Of a stretch of 60,993 bases of DNA, positions 19,937 to 30,341 are shown in pieces; position 1 is the first letter of the stretch; each line of letters starts with the position of its first letter. A model generated the notes under the pieces. The model was not told where the DNA came from. It did not search any database and worked only from the letters and a program-made list of their open reading frames with translations. The stretch is taken from positions 1-60,993 of the forward strand of contig NZ_FOCW01000009.1 in NCBI RefSeq assembly GCF_900110225.1. The letters run 5' to 3'. The DNA comes from Allobrachymonas denitrificans DSM 15123 (lineage in GTDB: Bacteria; Pseudomonadota; Gammaproteobacteria; Burkholderiales; Burkholderiaceae_C). The translations under genes and the position numbers were made by a program.

Positions 19937-19984
19937 ATGACAATCCTGTCATGATCGCCTGCTATATTGGCCTGCCATCAGGCC
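19937..19984 (+). promoter_or_regulatory. Promoter-like region of sodC with two inverted repeats
   Basis: ATGACA-atcc-TGTCAT (19937-19952) and GGCCTG-ccat-CAGGCC (19969-19984) are two perfect 6-bp inverted repeats with 4-bp spacers. They flank a TATATT -10-like hexamer (19963-19968). The arrangement suggests an operator-controlled promoter about 110 bp upstream of sodC. The second repeat could instead act as a weak hisC terminator stem. No regulator is identified. Confidence 0.35.
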
Positions 19985-20076
19985 ACCAGCATGCATCCGG
20001 ATGGGTTTCTTGCCCCGGACAGGCAGGGTTCGGACCTGTTGCCAGTTCCGTCAACACAACCCAAGGGAAACCCAGA

Positions 20077-20631
20077 ATGTCCAAATCCGTGATCGCTCCT
20101 GCCCTGTCCCTGCTGCTGGCTGCCGCCCTCGCCGGCTGCGCTGCCAACACCAGCAAGCCCGCCGCCAAGCCGGCCGAGAAGAAGCCCTCCGGCATCACCG
20201 CCCAGATTGCCCCGACCGACGCCAGCAGCCAGGTCAAGGGCGACCTCAAATTCGTGCAGCGCGGCGATGCCGTGGTGGTGAGCGGTGTCATCAACGGCCT
20301 GGCTCCCAAGTCCTGGCACGGCTTCCACGTGCACGAAAAAGGCTCCTGCGCCGACAAGGGCAATGCGGCCGGCGGTCACTTCAACCCCACGGCCAAGCAA
20401 CACGGCGCACATGGCGTTGGCGAACACCACGTGGGCGACATGCCCCCGCTGTACGCCGACTCCAAGGGTGTGGCCACGGTCGACTTCACCAGCACCAGCC
20501 TGGCCCTGAGTGGCGCCAACAGCATCGTCGGCAAGGCCGTGATCGTGCACGAGAAGGATGACGACGTGACGGCACAGCCGGCTGGCAATGCCGGTGCGCG
20601 CATCGGTTGCGGCATCGTCGTTTCCAACTGA
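20077..20631 (+). CDS. sodC: Copper/zinc superoxide dismutase, lipoprotein form
   Basis: The 184-residue protein has a signal peptide with lipobox LAGC, so it is probably anchored to a periplasm-facing membrane. A 20-residue Ala/Lys/Pro spacer follows. The SOD fold keeps all metal ligands: copper histidines in GFHVHEKGSC, the bridging histidine in GGHFNP, zinc ligands in HGAHG, HHVGDMP, and the last copper histidine in AVIVHEKDDD. The disulfide cysteines are in GSC and IGCGIV. It removes superoxide outside the cytoplasm. It sits inside the disrupted histidine locus, which is unusual, and is followed by a UUCG-type terminator. Confidence 0.95.
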   Translation: MSKSVIAPALSLLLAAALAGCAANTSKPAAKPAEKKPSGITAQIAPTDASSQVKGDLKFVQRGDAVVVSGVINGLAPKSWHGFHVHEKGSCADKGNAAGGHFNPTAKQHGAHGVGEHHVGDMPPLYADSKGVATVDFTSTSLALSGANSIVGKAVIVHEKDDDVTAQPAGNAGARIGCGIVVSN

Positions 20632-20680
20632 TCGGCTGTGGCTGACAGGTTTGCGCCTGTCGGCAGACGCGGATGAGAAA

Positions 20681-20707
20681 AGACCAGCTTCGGCTGGTCT
20701 TTGTGTT
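20681..20707 (+). terminator. Rho-independent terminator of sodC
   Basis: AGACCAGC (20681-20688) pairs with GCTGGTCT (20693-20700) around a TTCG tetraloop and is followed by TTGTGTTT. It lies about 50 bp after the sodC stop. Confidence 0.85.
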
Positions 20708-20743
20708 TCTGCTCATTGGAGTGGCGGCCGGCCCGTCTGCATT

Positions 20744-20836
20744 GCGTCTGCCGTGCGTCTGCCGTGCGTCTGCCGTGCGTCTGCCGTGCGTCTGCCGTGC
20801 GTCTGCCGTGCGTCTGCCGTGCGTCTGCCGTGCGTC
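20744..20836. repeat. 11-bp tandem repeat, about 8.5 perfect copies
   Basis: The unit GCGTCTGCCGT is repeated eight times without error from 20744 to 20831, followed by a partial copy to 20836. A degenerate copy (CCGTCTGCATT) precedes it. It runs right up to the stop codon of the minus-strand NTF2-like gene (20835-20837). An 11-bp unit changes reading frame with each copy, and the array is open in minus-strand frames. Such perfect arrays are prone to copy-number change by replication slippage. Confidence 0.95.
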
Positions 20837-21269
20837 AGAGGATGCCACGCTCCCGTAGCAGCGCCTCTTCGTCACCCGAAATCCAGCCGAAGATCCTGGG
20901 CTCGGCACCTTCGAGCTGCTGCACCAGGTAATGAACCTCGAAGTCGATCGACACATCCGGAGCAGCGTCCCGACCATAGACCGCGGTCCAAGCTACATGC
21001 GCCAGGCAATGTAGCGGGTCGATAGGATGCACGCGGACATCCCGCAGCAGCATGTCTTTCGTCCCGCTCTGGCGATAACGCTCGAATCCCTGCAGCATGA
21101 CCTGCTGCAGCTGTCCATCGTTCTGCCCGACGCTCACGCCCGCCGGTGAAGCCGCAACAAAGGCGACCGCATAGGAAGAAGCGACCTGTTCCATGTCGGC
21201 TTCGCCCTTCAGGCCCTGGCGGAAGAAATCCTGATATCGGCTGAAGAATGCGCGGATGCTGGCTTCCAT
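20835..21269 (-). CDS. NTF2/SnoaL-like small protein, function unknown
   Basis: The 144-residue protein has the general pattern of the NTF2-like (SnoaL/ketosteroid isomerase-like) fold. It has an N-terminal helix with aromatic residues (IRAFFSRYQDFFRQGL), a central VHPIDPLHCLAHVAWTAVYG strand, and IDFEVHYLVQQ near the C-terminus. No catalytic residues can be assigned with confidence. The start was taken at ATG 21269, preceded by a GGAGGTTCCG ribosome site. It lies between hisD and sodC and ends at the 11-bp tandem repeat, so repeat changes would alter only its 3' flank unless the stop is lost. Confidence 0.65.
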   Translation of the reverse strand: MEASIRAFFSRYQDFFRQGLKGEADMEQVASSYAVAFVAASPAGVSVGQNDGQLQQVMLQGFERYRQSGTKDMLLRDVRVHPIDPLHCLAHVAWTAVYGRDAAPDVSIDFEVHYLVQQLEGAEPRIFGWISGDEEALLRERGIL

Positions 21270-21404
21270 CGGAACCTCCTGGGTCAAATTCGGCGCGCCA
21301 CGCATCACGCTGGGCAGCTTCGTCTCACTTACCGGTATACGTGGGGCCCAGCCTTATGAGCCCACCCAATACCGCCAAGCCCATCCAAGCCGGGGACACG
21401 CGGC

Positions 21405-22727
21405 TCAGTCCTTCAGGCGCATCTCTGCAGCACGCGCGTGGCCCTGCAGTCCCTCGCCATGTGCCAGCACGCTGGCAATGCGACCCAGTTCCTGCGCGCC
21501 CTGCTCGCTCACCTTGATGATGCTGCTGCGCTTCTGGAAATCGTACACGCCCAGCGGCGAACTGAAGCGAGCTGTGCCGCTGGTCGGCAGCACGTGGTTG
21601 GGCCCGGCGCAGTAGTCACCCAGGCTCTCGCTGGTGTAGGCGCCGAGGAAGATCGCGCCTGCGTGCTTGAGCAGCGGTTCCCAGCGGTGCGGTTCGCGGC
21701 TGCTGACCTCCAGGTGCTCGGGCGCGATGCGGTTGCTGATGGCACAGGCCTCTTCCATGCTGGCCGTCTGGATCAGCGCACCACGGCCGTTCAGGCTCTT
21801 GGAGATGATCTCGGCGCGCGGCATTTCCGGCAAGAGGCGATCAATGGCGGCCTGCACCTCGTCGATATAGGCCGCATCCGGGCACAGCAGGATGGACTGC
21901 GCCAGTTCATCGTGCTCGGCCTGGCTGAACAAATCCATGGCCACCCATTCGGCCGGCGTGCTGCCATCGGCCAGCACCAGAATCTCGCTCGGACCGGCAA
22001 TCATGTCGATGCCCACGGTGCCGAACACGCGGCGCTTGGCGCTGGCCACATAGGCGTTGCCGGGCCCGGTGATCTTGTCCACCTTGGGGATGGTGTCCGT
22101 GCCATAGGCCAGTGCGGCCACCGCCTGCGCGCCGCCAATGGTGAAGGCCCGCGAAACACCCGCCACATAGGCCGCGGCCAGCACCAGTGCGTTGCGTTCG
22201 CCGCGCGGCGTCGGCACCACCATGATGATGTCTTCCACGCCTGCCACATGCGCCGGAATCGCGTTCATCAGCACGGAGGACGGATAGGCCGCCTTGCCAC
22301 CCGGCACATAGATGCCCACGCGGTCCAGCGGCGTGACCTTCTGGCCCAGCAGCGTGCCGTCCGCGTCGCGATAGCTCCAGCTCTGTCCGCTGGCACGCTT
22401 CTGCGCCTCGTGGTAGCTGCGCACCCGGGCCGACGCAGCCTGCAGCGCCTGTTTCTGCACCTCGGGCAGACTGTCGAAAGCCGCCTTCAGTTCATCCTGC
22501 TTCAGCTCCAGTTCGGCCATGCCGCCCACCTGCAGGCCATCGAAACGCGCCGTGTATTCCAGCACCGCGGCATCGCCACGCTGCTGCACGTCGGCCAGGA
22601 TGTCGGCCACACGCTGCTCGATCTCGGCATCGGTATCCGCGCTCCAGTGCAGACGCGCCTGGAAGGCGGCCTCGAAATCAGGCTGGGAGGTGGACAGGCG
22701 AAGGGGTTTGGCTTGCAGGATGCTCAT
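21405..22727 (-). CDS. hisD: Histidinol dehydrogenase
   Basis: The 440-residue zinc enzyme oxidises histidinol to histidine in two NAD-dependent steps. Family signatures include [20 protein letters not shown], the zinc-binding region [13 protein letters not shown] with its Glu/His pair, and the C-terminal [14 protein letters not shown]. It starts 4 bp after the hisG stop, so the two are translationally close. Downstream, instead of hisC in the same direction, there is a 135-bp gap and the NTF2-like gene. Confidence 0.96.
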   Translation of the reverse strand: MSILQAKPLRLSTSQPDFEAAFQARLHWSADTDAEIEQRVADILADVQQRGDAAVLEYTARFDGLQVGGMAELELKQDELKAAFDSLPEVQKQALQAASARVRSYHEAQKRASGQSWSYRDADGTLLGQKVTPLDRVGIYVPGGKAAYPSSVLMNAIPAHVAGVEDIIMVVPTPRGERNALVLAAAYVAGVSRAFTIGGAQAVAALAYGTDTIPKVDKITGPGNAYVASAKRRVFGTVGIDMIAGPSEILVLADGSTPAEWVAMDLFSQAEHDELAQSILLCPDAAYIDEVQAAIDRLLPEMPRAEIISKSLNGRGALIQTASMEEACAISNRIAPEHLEVSSREPHRWEPLLKHAGAIFLGAYTSESLGDYCAGPNHVLPTSGTARFSSPLGVYDFQKRSSIIKVSEQGAQELGRIASVLAHGEGLQGHARAAEMRLKD

Positions 22728-22731
22728 TCTT

Positions 22732-23393
22732 TCAGTCTACAACTTCCGGCTTTTTCACGGCCTTGGCAAAGGTATCGATCAGGTGGCGGATCGGCTGCTG
22801 CTTGAGCTTGAGCGCGGCCTGGTTCACCACCAGGCGCGAACTGATCGGCATGATGTGCTCGACTTCCACCAGGTTGTTGGCCTTGAGCGTGCCGCCGGTG
22901 CTCACCAGATCGACGATGGCATCGGCCATGCCGGTCAGCGGCGCCAGTTCCATGCTGCCGTAGAGCTTGATGATGTCCACGTGCACGCCCTTGGCGGCGA
23001 AGAACTCGCGGGCAATGTTCACGTACTTGGTGGCCACGCGCAGGCGCGCACCCTGGCGCACCTTGCCAGCGTAATCGAAGTCGGCCGGCACGGCCACGCT
23101 CATGCGACAGCGGGCAATCTGCAGGTCCAGCGGCTGGTACAGGCTGGTTTCGCCCCACTCGGCACAATGCTCGATCAGGGTGTCCTTGCCCACCACGCCA
23201 AGATCGGCGCCACCGTACTGCACATAGGTCGGCACATCGGTCGCACGCACCAGCACCACACGCACATCGGGCTTGTTGGTCGGCAGGATCAGCTTGCGGG
23301 ATTTTTCCGGATTCTCGAGCACCTCGATCTCGGCCGCCGCCAGCAGCGGCAGGGTTTCATCGAAAATGCGTCCCTTGGAGAGAGCCAGCGTAA

Positions 23394-23397
<4 letters not shown>
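22732..23397 (-). CDS. hisG: ATP phosphoribosyltransferase, short form
   Basis: The 221-residue protein catalyses the first committed step of histidine synthesis. It begins [19 protein letters not shown] and has the PRPP-binding motif [18 protein letters not shown] in the form [19 protein letters not shown]. It lacks the C-terminal regulatory domain of the long HisG. Short HisG needs the HisRS-like HisZ subunit for activity and feedback by histidine; hisZ is not in this window. Its ATG overlaps the murA stop by 4 bp (ATGA). Confidence 0.95.
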
Positions 23398-24677
<1,280 letters not shown>

Positions 24678-24725
24678 GGTCTGGATCTTCTTTCAGGGAA
24701 TCGTTCTTGTTCGGGAAGGCAGGTG

Positions 24726-24968
24726 TCAGTCCTGCGCAGCGGCCCACTCGGCCGGCGTGAAGGTCTTCATGGACAGCGCATGCACTTCGTCCGTCTTCAT
24801 GCGATCACCCAGCGTGGCATACACCAGCTGGTGGCGCTGGATCAGGCGCTTGCCCTCGAAGGACGACGACACAATGGTGGCAAACCAGTGACGGCCGTCG
24901 CCTTCCATGGTGATGTGTTCGCACGGCAGTCCGGCCGTGATGAGGGAGCGCAGTTCGTCGGCAGTCAT
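24726..24968 (-). CDS. BolA/IbaG family protein
   Basis: The 80-residue protein is of the short BolA-like (IbaG/YrbA) type. It has CEHITMEGDGRHWFATIVS followed by FEGKRLIQRHQLVYATLGD, the class II KH-like core, including the conserved histidine of RHQ. BolA-like proteins bind monothiol glutaredoxins and Fe-S clusters. The position just upstream of murA is the same as that of ibaG in gammaproteobacteria. Confidence 0.9.
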   Translation of the reverse strand: MTADELRSLITAGLPCEHITMEGDGRHWFATIVSSSFEGKRLIQRHQLVYATLGDRMKTDEVHALSMKTFTPAEWAAAQD

Positions 24969-24996
24969 GGAAATCCTGGAAACAATCTTGAAAAAA

Positions 24997-25821
24997 TCAG
25001 CTACGCAGCTTGTAGCCGCTCTTGAGCAGGTACAGCGTCAGCATGGACACCAGCACAAAGCTGCCGCCCGCCACGCCCAGGCTGAGCCAGGGCGATACAT
25101 CGCTGACGCCGAAAAAGCCATAGCGGAAGCCGTCGATCATGTAGAAGAACGGGTTGAAGTGGCTTAGCGTCTGCCAGATGCCGGGCAGCGAATGAATGGA
25201 GTAGAACACACCGGCGAGAAAAGTCATCGGCATGACAATGAAGTTCTGGAAGGTTGCCATCTGGTCGAACTTGTCGGCCCACAGGCCAGCCAGCATGCCC
25301 AGCGCGCCCATCAGGCCGGCACCCAGCAGCGCAAACGCCAGAATCCACAGCGGATGGGCCGCCTGCGGCGGTGCATAGAACAGCGTGACCAGATACACGC
25401 CCAGCCCCACCAGCAGGCCACGGGCGATGGCCGCGCCCACATACGCAATGAACCAGTGGCGACCACCCAGCGGGGTGAGCAGCACAAACACCAGGTTGCC
25501 CATGATCTTGCTCTGCACCAGGCTCGAGGCGCTGTTGGCGAAGGCGTTCTGCAGCACACTCATCATGACCAGACCCGGCGCCAGGAAGGCGACGTAGCTC
25601 ACGCCCGGGTAGACCTGCACGCGGTCGCTCAGCACATGGCCGAAGATCATCAGGTACAGCACGGCCGTCAGTACCGGCGCGGCAATGGTCTGGAAGGCCA
25701 CACGCCAGAAACGCAGGATTTCCTTGCGCAGCAGCATCTTCCAGCCGTCGTTGGCAGCGGGCACGGCCTGCAGCCCCTGGAAATCAGGCTGCACATGCAC
25801 GGAAGGGGGTGATTGCGTCAT
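24997..25821 (-). CDS. ABC-2 type transporter permease
   Basis: The 274-residue protein has six predicted membrane segments in the ABC-2 (YadH/NodJ) pattern. An example is the segment LGAGLMGALGMLAGLWADKF followed by FIVMPMTFLAGVFYSIHSLP, a family-typical stretch. It follows the ATPase gene with a 4-bp ATGA overlap, which shows they form one exporter. Relatives move lipids, polysaccharides or drugs; the substrate here is unknown. It is upstream of bolA-murA, the place that the mla phospholipid transporter takes in gammaproteobacteria, but it is not an Mla system. Confidence 0.9.
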   Translation of the reverse strand: MTQSPPSVHVQPDFQGLQAVPAANDGWKMLLRKEILRFWRVAFQTIAAPVLTAVLYLMIFGHVLSDRVQVYPGVSYVAFLAPGLVMMSVLQNAFANSASSLVQSKIMGNLVFVLLTPLGGRHWFIAYVGAAIARGLLVGLGVYLVTLFYAPPQAAHPLWILAFALLGAGLMGALGMLAGLWADKFDQMATFQNFIVMPMTFLAGVFYSIHSLPGIWQTLSHFNPFFYMIDGFRYGFFGVSDVSPWLSLGVAGGSFVLVSMLTLYLLKSGYKLRS

Positions 25822-26765
25822 GCCTGCACTCCTTTCGCATCGACACCGGTCGGGCAGCTGGGCGCATTCATCAGGGTGATGAACACGTCTTCCAGATCGG
25901 CCTTGCGGATTTCAAGCTCCTCGACCGGCACACCGGCCTGGCGCAGCGCGGCCAGATGCTGCTCGATTTCCTGCGGATCATGCGCCGGGAGTTCGACCAT
26001 GCGGCCGGTGATACGCGCCAGTTGCGCCAGTGCAGGCGGCAGGGTGGCATCGGTCTTGAAGTGCAGCACGTTGGCGGTGGCATTGGCCAGCAGCGTGCTG
26101 GTCTTTTCCAGCGCAATCACGCGCCCTTTCTTGAGCATGGCAATGCGGTGGCAGAGCGCTTCGGCCTCTTCCAGATAGTGCGTGGTCAGCAGCACGGTGT
26201 GGCCCTTGCGGTTCAGGTCGGCCACGAAATGCCACAGCGTCTGGCGCAGTTCCACATCGACGCCGGCCGTCGGCTCATCCAGCACGATGACGGGTGGGCG
26301 ATGCACCAGCGCCTGCGCCACCAGCACGCGGCGCTTCATGCCGCCGGAGAGCTGGCGCATGTTGGCATTGGCCTTGTCGGACAGTCCCAGGCCGGCCAGC
26401 AGTTCGTCGATCCAGTCATCGTTGCGGTTCAGGCCGAAATAGCCAGACTGGAAACGCAGCGCCTCGCGCACGGTAAAGAAGGGATCGAACACCAGCTCCT
26501 GCGGCACGATGCCCAGGTGGCGGCGCGCCTGCACGTAGTCGGTGCGAACATCGAAACCATGCACCTTGATGGAGCCGGAACTGGCACGGGCCAGGCCGGC
26601 CAGAATGGAAATCAGCGTGGTCTTGCCGGCACCGTTGGGGCCGAGCAGACCGAAGAATTCGCCATGCCCGATATCGAAGCTGACGTGGTCAAGTGCATGC
26701 ACCGCCGGCGCATTGCCGCGCGGCGGGAAGGTCTTGACGAGGGATTGGATGGAGATGGCAGACAT
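25818..26765 (-). CDS. ABC transporter ATP-binding protein (YadG-like exporter ATPase)
   Basis: The 315-residue protein has one complete nucleotide-binding domain: Walker A GPNGAGKTT near residue 45, the signature RQLSGGMKRRVLVAQAL, Walker B VIVLDEPTAGVD, and the switch histidine in VLLTTHYLEEAE. A C-terminal extension of about 90 residues follows, as in DrrA/YadG ATPases. The start at 26765 (MSAISIQSLVKTF) fits the family; a longer upstream start has no support. It is the first gene of the minus-strand series leading to the histidine genes. Confidence 0.92.
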   Translation of the reverse strand: MSAISIQSLVKTFPPRGNAPAVHALDHVSFDIGHGEFFGLLGPNGAGKTTLISILAGLARASSGSIKVHGFDVRTDYVQARRHLGIVPQELVFDPFFTVREALRFQSGYFGLNRNDDWIDELLAGLGLSDKANANMRQLSGGMKRRVLVAQALVHRPPVIVLDEPTAGVDVELRQTLWHFVADLNRKGHTVLLTTHYLEEAEALCHRIAMLKKGRVIALEKTSTLLANATANVLHFKTDATLPPALAQLARITGRMVELPAHDPQEIEQHLAALRQAGVPVEELEIRKADLEDVFITLMNAPSCPTGVDAKGVQA

Positions 26766-26816
26766 TAACCGTTCATTGTAACTTTTGCGGCCCAAGCCTG
26801 CACGCCTGCCTGTGGC

Positions 26817-27917
26817 TCAGGTGCCGTGCGACACCTTGATTGTCGGGAACTTGTGCGTATAGTCACGCCCCTTGGCCGCGATGCTGGCCGCCACCTTGCG
26901 CGCGATCTCGCGGTAGGTCTGCGCAGCCTGGCTGTCCGGATCCGACACCACCGTGGGCGCACCACTGTCGGCCTGCTCGCGGATGCTGAGCGACAAGGGC
27001 AGCGCTCCCAGATAGGGCATGCCCTGCGCCTCGGCCAGGCGCTTGCCGCCTTCGCGGCCGAAGATGTGTTCCTGATGGCCGCAGTTGCTGCACACGTGCA
27101 CCGCCATGTTTTCCACCACACCCAGAATCGGCACGCCGACCTTCTGGAACATATTGATGCCCTTCTTCACGTCCAGCAGGGCGATGTCCTGCGGCGTTGT
27201 CACCATCACGGCGCCGGTCACCGGCACGCGCTGGCTCAGCGAGAGCTGGATGTCGCCGGTACCGGGCGGCATGTCCACCACCAGATAGTCCAGCTCGTCG
27301 TCGGGGGCCGTGCCCCAGTGCGTCTGGTGCAGCAGCTGGTCCAGCGCCTGCGAGGCCATGGGGCCGCGCCAGATCATGGCCTGGTCGCCGTCGATCAGGA
27401 AACCGATGGACATCACGCGCACGCCATGGCCGATCATCGGCTCCATGGACTTGCCGTCCAGGCTTTCCGGCTTGCCCTGCACGCCCATCATCATCGGCAT
27501 GCTGGGGCCGTAGATATCCGCATCCAGCAGGCCGACTTTGGCGCCTTCGGCAGCCAGCGCCAGCGCCAGGTTGGCCGCCGTGGTGCTCTTGCCCACGCCG
27601 CCCTTGCCCGAGGCCACCGCCACCACGTTCTTCACGCCCTTGATCAGCTGGATGCCGGACTGCACCGCATGCGGCACCACTTTGGTCGTGATCTGCACAT
27701 CGACCTGCTCCACCCCGGGCAGCGCCCTGGCTGCCTGCTGCAGTGCCTCGCGGATGGCCGGGTGACGGCTGGCAGCTGGGTAGCCCATCTCGATCGTGAA
27801 GGCAAGGCGGTTGCCGGTCCACACCAGATCCTTGATGGACTTGTCGTTGGCGAGCGGAGCGCCGGTTTCGTCGGTGACAACGGCGAGGGCTTGGAGCAGT
27901 TCTGCAGGAATGGTCAT
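26817..27917 (-). CDS. apbC: Mrp/ApbC-type iron-sulfur cluster carrier ATPase
   Basis: The 366-residue protein has an N-terminal DUF59/MIP18-like domain (about 1-90) and a C-terminal deviant Walker P-loop NTPase with SGKGGVGKSTTAANLA near residue 105. The cluster-binding CSNCG is seen near residue 285 (VHVCSNCGHQEHIFG). Such dimeric proteins carry 4Fe-4S clusters to target enzymes. The start was placed at 27917 (MTIPAELLQAL). It is divergent from metG, an arrangement also conserved in other proteobacteria. Confidence 0.94.
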   Translation of the reverse strand: MTIPAELLQALAVVTDETGAPLANDKSIKDLVWTGNRLAFTIEMGYPAASRHPAIREALQQAARALPGVEQVDVQITTKVVPHAVQSGIQLIKGVKNVVAVASGKGGVGKSTTAANLALALAAEGAKVGLLDADIYGPSMPMMMGVQGKPESLDGKSMEPMIGHGVRVMSIGFLIDGDQAMIWRGPMASQALDQLLHQTHWGTAPDDELDYLVVDMPPGTGDIQLSLSQRVPVTGAVMVTTPQDIALLDVKKGINMFQKVGVPILGVVENMAVHVCSNCGHQEHIFGREGGKRLAEAQGMPYLGALPLSLSIREQADSGAPTVVSDPDSQAAQTYREIARKVAASIAAKGRDYTHKFPTIKVSHGT

Positions 27918-28136
27918 GGGTGCGGGTGTTCCAGAAAATTCGTCAATGCCCGCCAGTGTAGCCAATGCGCTCACCCCTGTTCGGCAAGCGGATTAGGGCA
28001 CGACTGCCGGATGCAATTTCTTCAAATCATCGCAGGCCGCTCCGCGTGTAATCACGCTCCCGTAAAATGAATGGTTTGTGTCTCCGCACGCTGCTCTCGC
28101 AGCGCCGGCTTCCTGCCTCTCTTTCCCATCCGGATC

Positions 28137-30293
28137 ATGTCGCGCCAACTGTTCGTCACCACTGCCCTGCCCTACGCCAACGGCACCTTCCACATCGGCC
28201 ACATCATGGAGTACATCCAGGCCGACATCTGGGTGCGTTTCCAGCGCATGCAGGGCCATGAAGTGAATTTTGTCGGTGCCGACGATGCCCACGGCGCGCC
28301 TATCATGATCGCCGCCGAAAAGGCCGGCAAGACGCCGCAGCAGTTCGTCGCCGACATCGCCGCCGGCCGCAAGCAGTACCTGGAAGGCTTCCACATCAGC
28401 CACGACCACTGGTACAGCACCGACAGCCCGGAAAACACGGAACTGGCGCAAGCCATCTACCTCGACCTGAAGAAAGCCGGCCTGATCGAGACGCGCACCA
28501 TCGAGCAGTTCTACGACCCGGACAAGGGCATGTTCCTGCCCGACCGCTTCATCAAGGGCGAATGTCCCAAGTGCGGTGCCAAGGACCAGTACGGCGACAA
28601 CTGCGAGAGCTGCGGCGCCGTCTACAGCCCCACCGAGCTGAAGAACCCCTTCTCCGCCCTGAGCGGCGCCACGCCGGAACTGCGCCAGAGCGAGCACTTC
28701 TTCTTCAAGCTGTCCGACCCGCGCGCGGTGGACTTCCTCAAGCAGTGGACGGCCATCGAAAGCCCTCGCGGCGTGCCGCACGTGCAACCCGAGGTGCTGA
28801 ACAAGATCCGCGAATGGTTCCAGCCCGCCGCCGACGGCAGCAGCGGCGACCAGCCCCAGCTGGGCGACTGGGACATCTCGCGGGATGCCCCCTACTTCGG
28901 CATCGAGATCCCCGATGCACCAGGCAAGTACTTCTACGTGTGGCTGGACGCACCCGTCGGCTACCTCGCCAGCCTGAAGAACCTGCTCACGCTGCAGGGC
29001 AAGGACTACAACTCCTATTTCGCCAACCCGAACCTGGAGCAGTACCACTTCATCGGCAAGGACATCATCACCTTCCACACGCTGTTCTGGCCCGCCATGC
29101 TGCATTTCAGCGGCCGCAAGACGCCCGACGCCATCTTCGTGCACGGCTTCCTGACCGTGAACAACGGCGAGAAGATGAGCAAGAGCCGCGGCACTGGCCT
29201 GGATCCGCTCAAGTACCTGAGCCTGAAGATGAACCCCGAGTGGCTGCGCTACTACCTGGCCGCCAAGCTCAACGGCCGCAACGAGGACATCGACTTCAAC
29301 GCGGACGACTTCATGGCGCGCGTGAACAGCGACCTGATCGGCAAGTTCGTCAACATCGCCTCGCGCTCGGCCGGCTTCCTCAGCAAGCGCTTCGAGGGCA
29401 AGCTGGGCACGCTGGATGCCCAGGGCACTGCCCTGCTGGCCGAACTGCAGCAGGCAGGCGACGGCATTGCGCAGCTGTACGAAACGCGCGACTACGCCCG
29501 CACCGTGCGCGAGATCATGGCGCTGGCCGACAAGGTCAACGTCTATGTCGACCAGCACAAGCCCTGGGAACTGGCCAAGCAGGAAGGCCAGGAACAGCGC
29601 CTGCACGAAGTGTGCACACTGTGCATCGAGGCCTTCCGCGTGCTCACCATCTACCTCAAGCCCATCCTGCCCAAGCTGGCGGCGGAAGTGGCCAACCTGC
29701 TGATCGTGCCGGCCGAAAACTTTGCCGATGCGCGCAAGGCGCTCGGTGCCGGCCACCAGATGGACGAATTCAAGCACCTGATGCAGCGCGTGGACGTCAA
29801 GCAGCTGGATGCCCTGTTCGCGCCCCCGGCCGATGCGGCTCCCGCCAAGGAACCGGAAAAGAAGGCCGCGAAGAAGTCGCAGGCGCTGGCCGCTCCGGTG
29901 GATCCCAACGCACCCGGTGGCGAAGCGCTGGCACCGACCATCACCATCGACGATTTCGCCAAGGTCGACCTGCGCATCGCCAAAATCCTGGAGTGCAAGG
30001 CGGTGGAAGGCTCCACCAAGCTGCTGCAGCTCACGCTGGATGCCGGCGAAAAGGACGAAGCCGGCCAGCCGAAGACGCGCAACGTGTTCAGCGGCATCGC
30101 AAGCATGTACCAGCCCGAACAACTGGTGGGCAAGCTGACTGTGCTGGTGGCCAACCTGGCGCCGCGCAAGATGAAATTCGGCCTGAGCGAAGGGATGGTG
30201 CTGGCCGCCAGCCATGCGGACGAGAAGGCCCAGCCCGGCATCTACGTGCTGGAGCCCTTCCCGGGCGCTCAACCGGGGATGCGCATCCACTGA
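28137..30293 (+). CDS. metG: Methionyl-tRNA synthetase
   Basis: The 718-residue class I synthetase charges tRNA-Met. It has the HIGH motif in [20 protein letters not shown] near residue 20, the zinc knuckle [18 protein letters not shown] near residue 145, KMSKS in [13 protein letters not shown] near residue 346, an anticodon-binding helical region, an Ala/Lys/Pro linker (about 565-595), and a C-terminal EMAP-II/Trbp111-type tRNA-binding domain ([13 protein letters not shown]) used for dimerisation. The start at ATG 28137 matches the family; upstream in-frame codons do not look coding. Confidence 0.98.
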   Translation: MSRQLFVTTALPYANGTFHIGHIMEYIQADIWVRFQRMQGHEVNFVGADDAHGAPIMIAAEKAGKTPQQFVADIAAGRKQYLEGFHISHDHWYSTDSPENTELAQAIYLDLKKAGLIETRTIEQFYDPDKGMFLPDRFIKGECPKCGAKDQYGDNCESCGAVYSPTELKNPFSALSGATPELRQSEHFFFKLSDPRAVDFLKQWTAIESPRGVPHVQPEVLNKIREWFQPAADGSSGDQPQLGDWDISRDAPYFGIEIPDAPGKYFYVWLDAPVGYLASLKNLLTLQGKDYNSYFANPNLEQYHFIGKDIITFHTLFWPAMLHFSGRKTPDAIFVHGFLTVNNGEKMSKSRGTGLDPLKYLSLKMNPEWLRYYLAAKLNGRNEDIDFNADDFMARVNSDLIGKFVNIASRSAGFLSKRFEGKLGTLDAQGTALLAELQQAGDGIAQLYETRDYARTVREIMALADKVNVYVDQHKPWELAKQEGQEQRLHEVCTLCIEAFRVLTIYLKPILPKLAAEVANLLIVPAENFADARKALGAGHQMDEFKHLMQRVDVKQLDALFAPPADAAPAKEPEKKAAKKSQALAAPVDPNAPGGEALAPTITIDDFAKVDLRIAKILECKAVEGSTKLLQLTLDAGEKDEAGQPKTRNVFSGIASMYQPEQLVGKLTVLVANLAPRKMKFGLSEGMVLAASHADEKAQPGIYVLEPFPGAQPGMRIH

Positions 30294-30341
30294 GTTGTCC
30301 CATGTATGTAGCCGTTCGCAGTTAACCCGCCGGAGTTCCCC

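Noticed and set aside
20744-20836. Possible CRISPR array
   Set aside because: The 11-bp units abut without spacers and there are no cas genes; it is a simple tandem repeat.
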